From: Symbiodinium natans
Lineage: Eukaryota > Sar > Dinophyceae > Suessiales > Symbiodiniaceae
Direction of reading: 5' to 3'
DNA: 64,000 bases
Assembly: GCA_905221605.1 (NCBI GenBank)
Contig: CAJNDS010002355.1
Coordinates: 277,001-341,000, forward strand
The position numbers and the translations under genes are program-made. How positions within the stretch are numbered: the stretch's first letter is position 1; each line of letters opens with the position of its first letter. Shown in pieces: positions 62,421 to 64,000 of the stretch. A model generated the notes under the pieces. The model was not told the DNA's origin. It saw only the letters and a list, made by a program, of their open reading frames with translations, and searched no databases.

Positions 62421-62721
62421 GTCGTGGAAAGATTCGTCGAAAGCTTCTCATGGGCCCCTGTTGATAACCTATATTGTAGGTCTTTGGGCTTTAGGGTTTA
62501 GGGTGTATGGTAAGTTTTTGGCGTTTAGGGTTTATGGTGTATAGTAGGTCTTTGGGCTTAAACCCCAAGAATCCAGTTTATCTACTGTTTGTAAAGGGTT
62601 TTGTGTAGGGCTTATAGGGCTTATGTAGGGTTTATGGGGCTTATAGGGTTTATAGGATTTTGGTTTATAGGGTTTAGTCTCATGAACCCCTACGATTCTC
62701 ACCTCCACTCATAGCTCGCAG

Positions 62722-62771
62722 CAGAGCCTTCAGAATCCCCGGAGCCTGGAGGAAATCCGCTAAACCCTCAC
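62722..62771 (+). CDS. candidate exon, acidic Pro-rich
   Basis: After agctcgcag, in phase with the exon at 62338, it reads AEPSESPEPGGNPL. The alternative frame reads QSLQNPRSLEEIR. CCCTCA-type text follows. Confidence 0.4.
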
Positions 62772-62900
62772 AAGTCCTCGACTCTAAGCCCTAAACCTCC
62801 GAAGGCCTAAAGACGAAAGCACCAAGAAATCTCTACGACCTGCACCCTAAACCCTAAACCCTAAGCCCTCAAACCTGGGTTCTAGATCCAACGGAACCTG

Positions 62901-63036
62901 CTTGGAGGTTCCATGGTACTGGTACTCATGTGCACAATCCAAAGCGTACTGAAACCCACTTATACCCTAGTATGGTTATGATTGGGCTACATGCAGTTAA
63001 GCCCTAAACCCGAAACCCTAAACCACGAACCTCCAA
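62901..63036. repeat. inverted-repeat element, ACTTGGAGGTTCATGG family
   Basis: Left end cttggaggttccatgg, right end cgaacctccaag, with CCCTAAACCCGAAACCC near the right arm. Relative of 28920-29072; the next exon starts 24 nt after it. Confidence 0.78.
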
Positions 63037-63059
63037 GAACCTGCAAGGAGCCCTTGCAG

Positions 63060-63123
63060 CTGAAGGCGCAAATGGGCGAGGCCGGGACTGTTTGGGGCGT
63101 TGAACCCCCAAAGCCCCCGAAGG
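63060..63123 (+). CDS. candidate exon
   Basis: After gcccttgcag it reads LKAQMGEAGTVWGVEPPKPP and ends in phase 1 at GTTTAGGG. Confidence 0.48.
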
Positions 63124-63278
63124 GTTTAGGGTTTAGGGTTCAGGGTTTAGGGTTTAGGGTCTAGGGTCTAGTGTCTAGGGTCTAGGGTTTAGGATTTTGG
63201 CTGCTACAGGGTTTCAAGGACCCCAAAAACACCCTCAACCTAAAACCCCCTTATGTCACTCCCCAGAAGCTTTCTAGC

Positions 63279-63381
63279 TTGGGATGTGCCCCCTTATACT
63301 AACAGTCCTTAACAGGGTCTATAGTACCCTGTTAGAGTCCCTATGAAGGAGCTGTTCGTATAAAGGCGGGGAACATCCCAA
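63279..63381. repeat. inverted-repeat element, TTGGGATGTTCCCCC family
   Basis: 103 bp, arms ttgggatgtgccccctta and taaaggcggggaacatccc. Same length as the copy at 22236. The acceptor ttccag lies immediately after it, so the element forms the 3' end of the intron. Confidence 0.92.
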
Positions 63382-63387
63382 TTCCAG

Positions 63388-63480
63388 CTGTTGAAGGAGG
63401 CTGCGGCGCAGGCCGCGAGGGACGCCCGGGCGGCAGCTGCAGCGGCACCTCTGCCGACAACGAATGGGGGCCTCTTTGGG
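63388..63480 (+). CDS. candidate exon, Ala-rich helix
   Basis: Reads LLKEAAAQAARDARAAAAAA, then PLPTTNGGLFG, and enters an 18-G run where the border is lost. A helical Ala-rich segment; the last exon visible in the window. Confidence 0.5.
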
Positions 63481-63524
63481 GGGGGGGGGGGGGGGCTCTT
63501 GGGGTTCGGGCTTTTACTTTGTGT

Positions 63525-64000
63525 TTTTGTAGGATGTAAGGGTTTATAGGGGTTAAGGGTTTATAGGCGCGTGTGTTCTTGCCAAGGAATCTGCATGCGA
63601 GAACTCAGCATCCTACACCTTGGGGGTAAAATCCTAAACCCAAAAAACCTTAAACCCCTAAAACCCAAAACCCCAACACCCAATACCCCACTAGGATCTA
63701 AACAACCCTAGAACCCCTTTAAACCCCTAAACCCTTAAACTCCTGAAACCCAAAAACCCTAAAACCCTAAAGCCCTAAAACCCTAAAACCCTAAGCCCCC
63801 TTAACACCCCCTAAAACCCCGAACCCCCCCCCCCTCAAGACCCTCAATGAAAACCATAAACCCCGAAAACCCCTGAAACCCAAACCTCCCTCAACAACCC
63901 CTGAAGCCCTAAACCCTAACCGCTTAAAACCCATAAAAAAACTTCAACCCCTAAAACCCCTAAACTCTTAACCCCTACACCCGCTTAAAAGCCCCTAAAG
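63525..64000. repeat. degenerate telomere-like tracts to window end
   Basis: GGGTTTATAGG text at 63535-63570, then CCCTAAAA/CCCCTAAA text from about 63630 to the end. No exon seen. Confidence 0.85.

Noticed and set aside
1-64000. A true chromosome end or telomere
   Set aside because: TTTAGGG and CCCTAAA tracts are short, in both orientations and interleaved with exons across the whole window; none forms a terminal array.

Overview
The window looks like nuclear DNA of a dinoflagellate (alveolate alga). The clues are: (1) coding sequence found only as short + strand exons, mostly 45-130 nt, in introns that are usually several times longer; (2) splice acceptors usually of the form cag|G, with apparent non-GT (GA, GC) donors beside GT donors; (3) an intronless gene at 8.66-9.46 kb with a ubiquitin-like N-terminus plus ankyrin repeats, a combination I associate with Symbiodinium-type genomes, preceded by a plausible relic of the dinoflagellate trans-spliced leader; (4) plant-type telomere heptamers (TTTAGGG/CCCTAAA) and inverted-repeat, introner-like elements throughout. 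No rRNA, tRNA, CRISPR or prokaryote-like operon was seen, and no convincing minus-strand gene.

Layout. 0-8 kb: scattered candidate exons of unknown function. 8.58-9.56 kb: the ankyrin retrogene-like locus, whose 3' end has decayed into three frames. 10.3-26.2 kb: a run containing several Kelch-repeat exons (10.3, 16.8, 17.4, 21.2, 22.4, 24.4, 24.7, 26.1 kb) with other exons between them. 27.7-44.7 kb: linker-like exons (Ala/Pro-rich, charged helix, acidic Asp-rich, Gly/Phe-Gly-rich, Cys-x-x-Cys) ending in a probable terminal exon with a stop at 44676-44678. 45-57 kb: further exons and a second Kelch block (51.0, 54.8, 56.2, 56.7 kb). 58.6-63.5 kb: exons encoding hydrophobic, probably membrane-spanning segments, then a basic/charged segment and an Ala-rich helix that runs towards the window edge. 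These could be two genes in tandem (Kelch A about <10-44.7 kb; Kelch/membrane B about 45->63.5 kb) or more. Gene boundaries cannot be fixed without transcripts.

The most interesting signal is the arrangement of the telomere-like repeats. On the coding strand, TTTAGGG arrays tend to lie at intron 5' ends, often supplying the donor itself (exon|GTTTAGGG), while CCCTAAA arrays tend to lie at intron 3' ends just before the acceptor. Many introns could therefore pair end to end in the RNA. Added to this are several families of 90-170 bp inverted-repeat elements whose ends sit close to splice sites. Exon calls rest on open frame, residue composition, flanking splice-like signals and, in several neighbouring pairs, matching codon phase. 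Boundaries are approximate.
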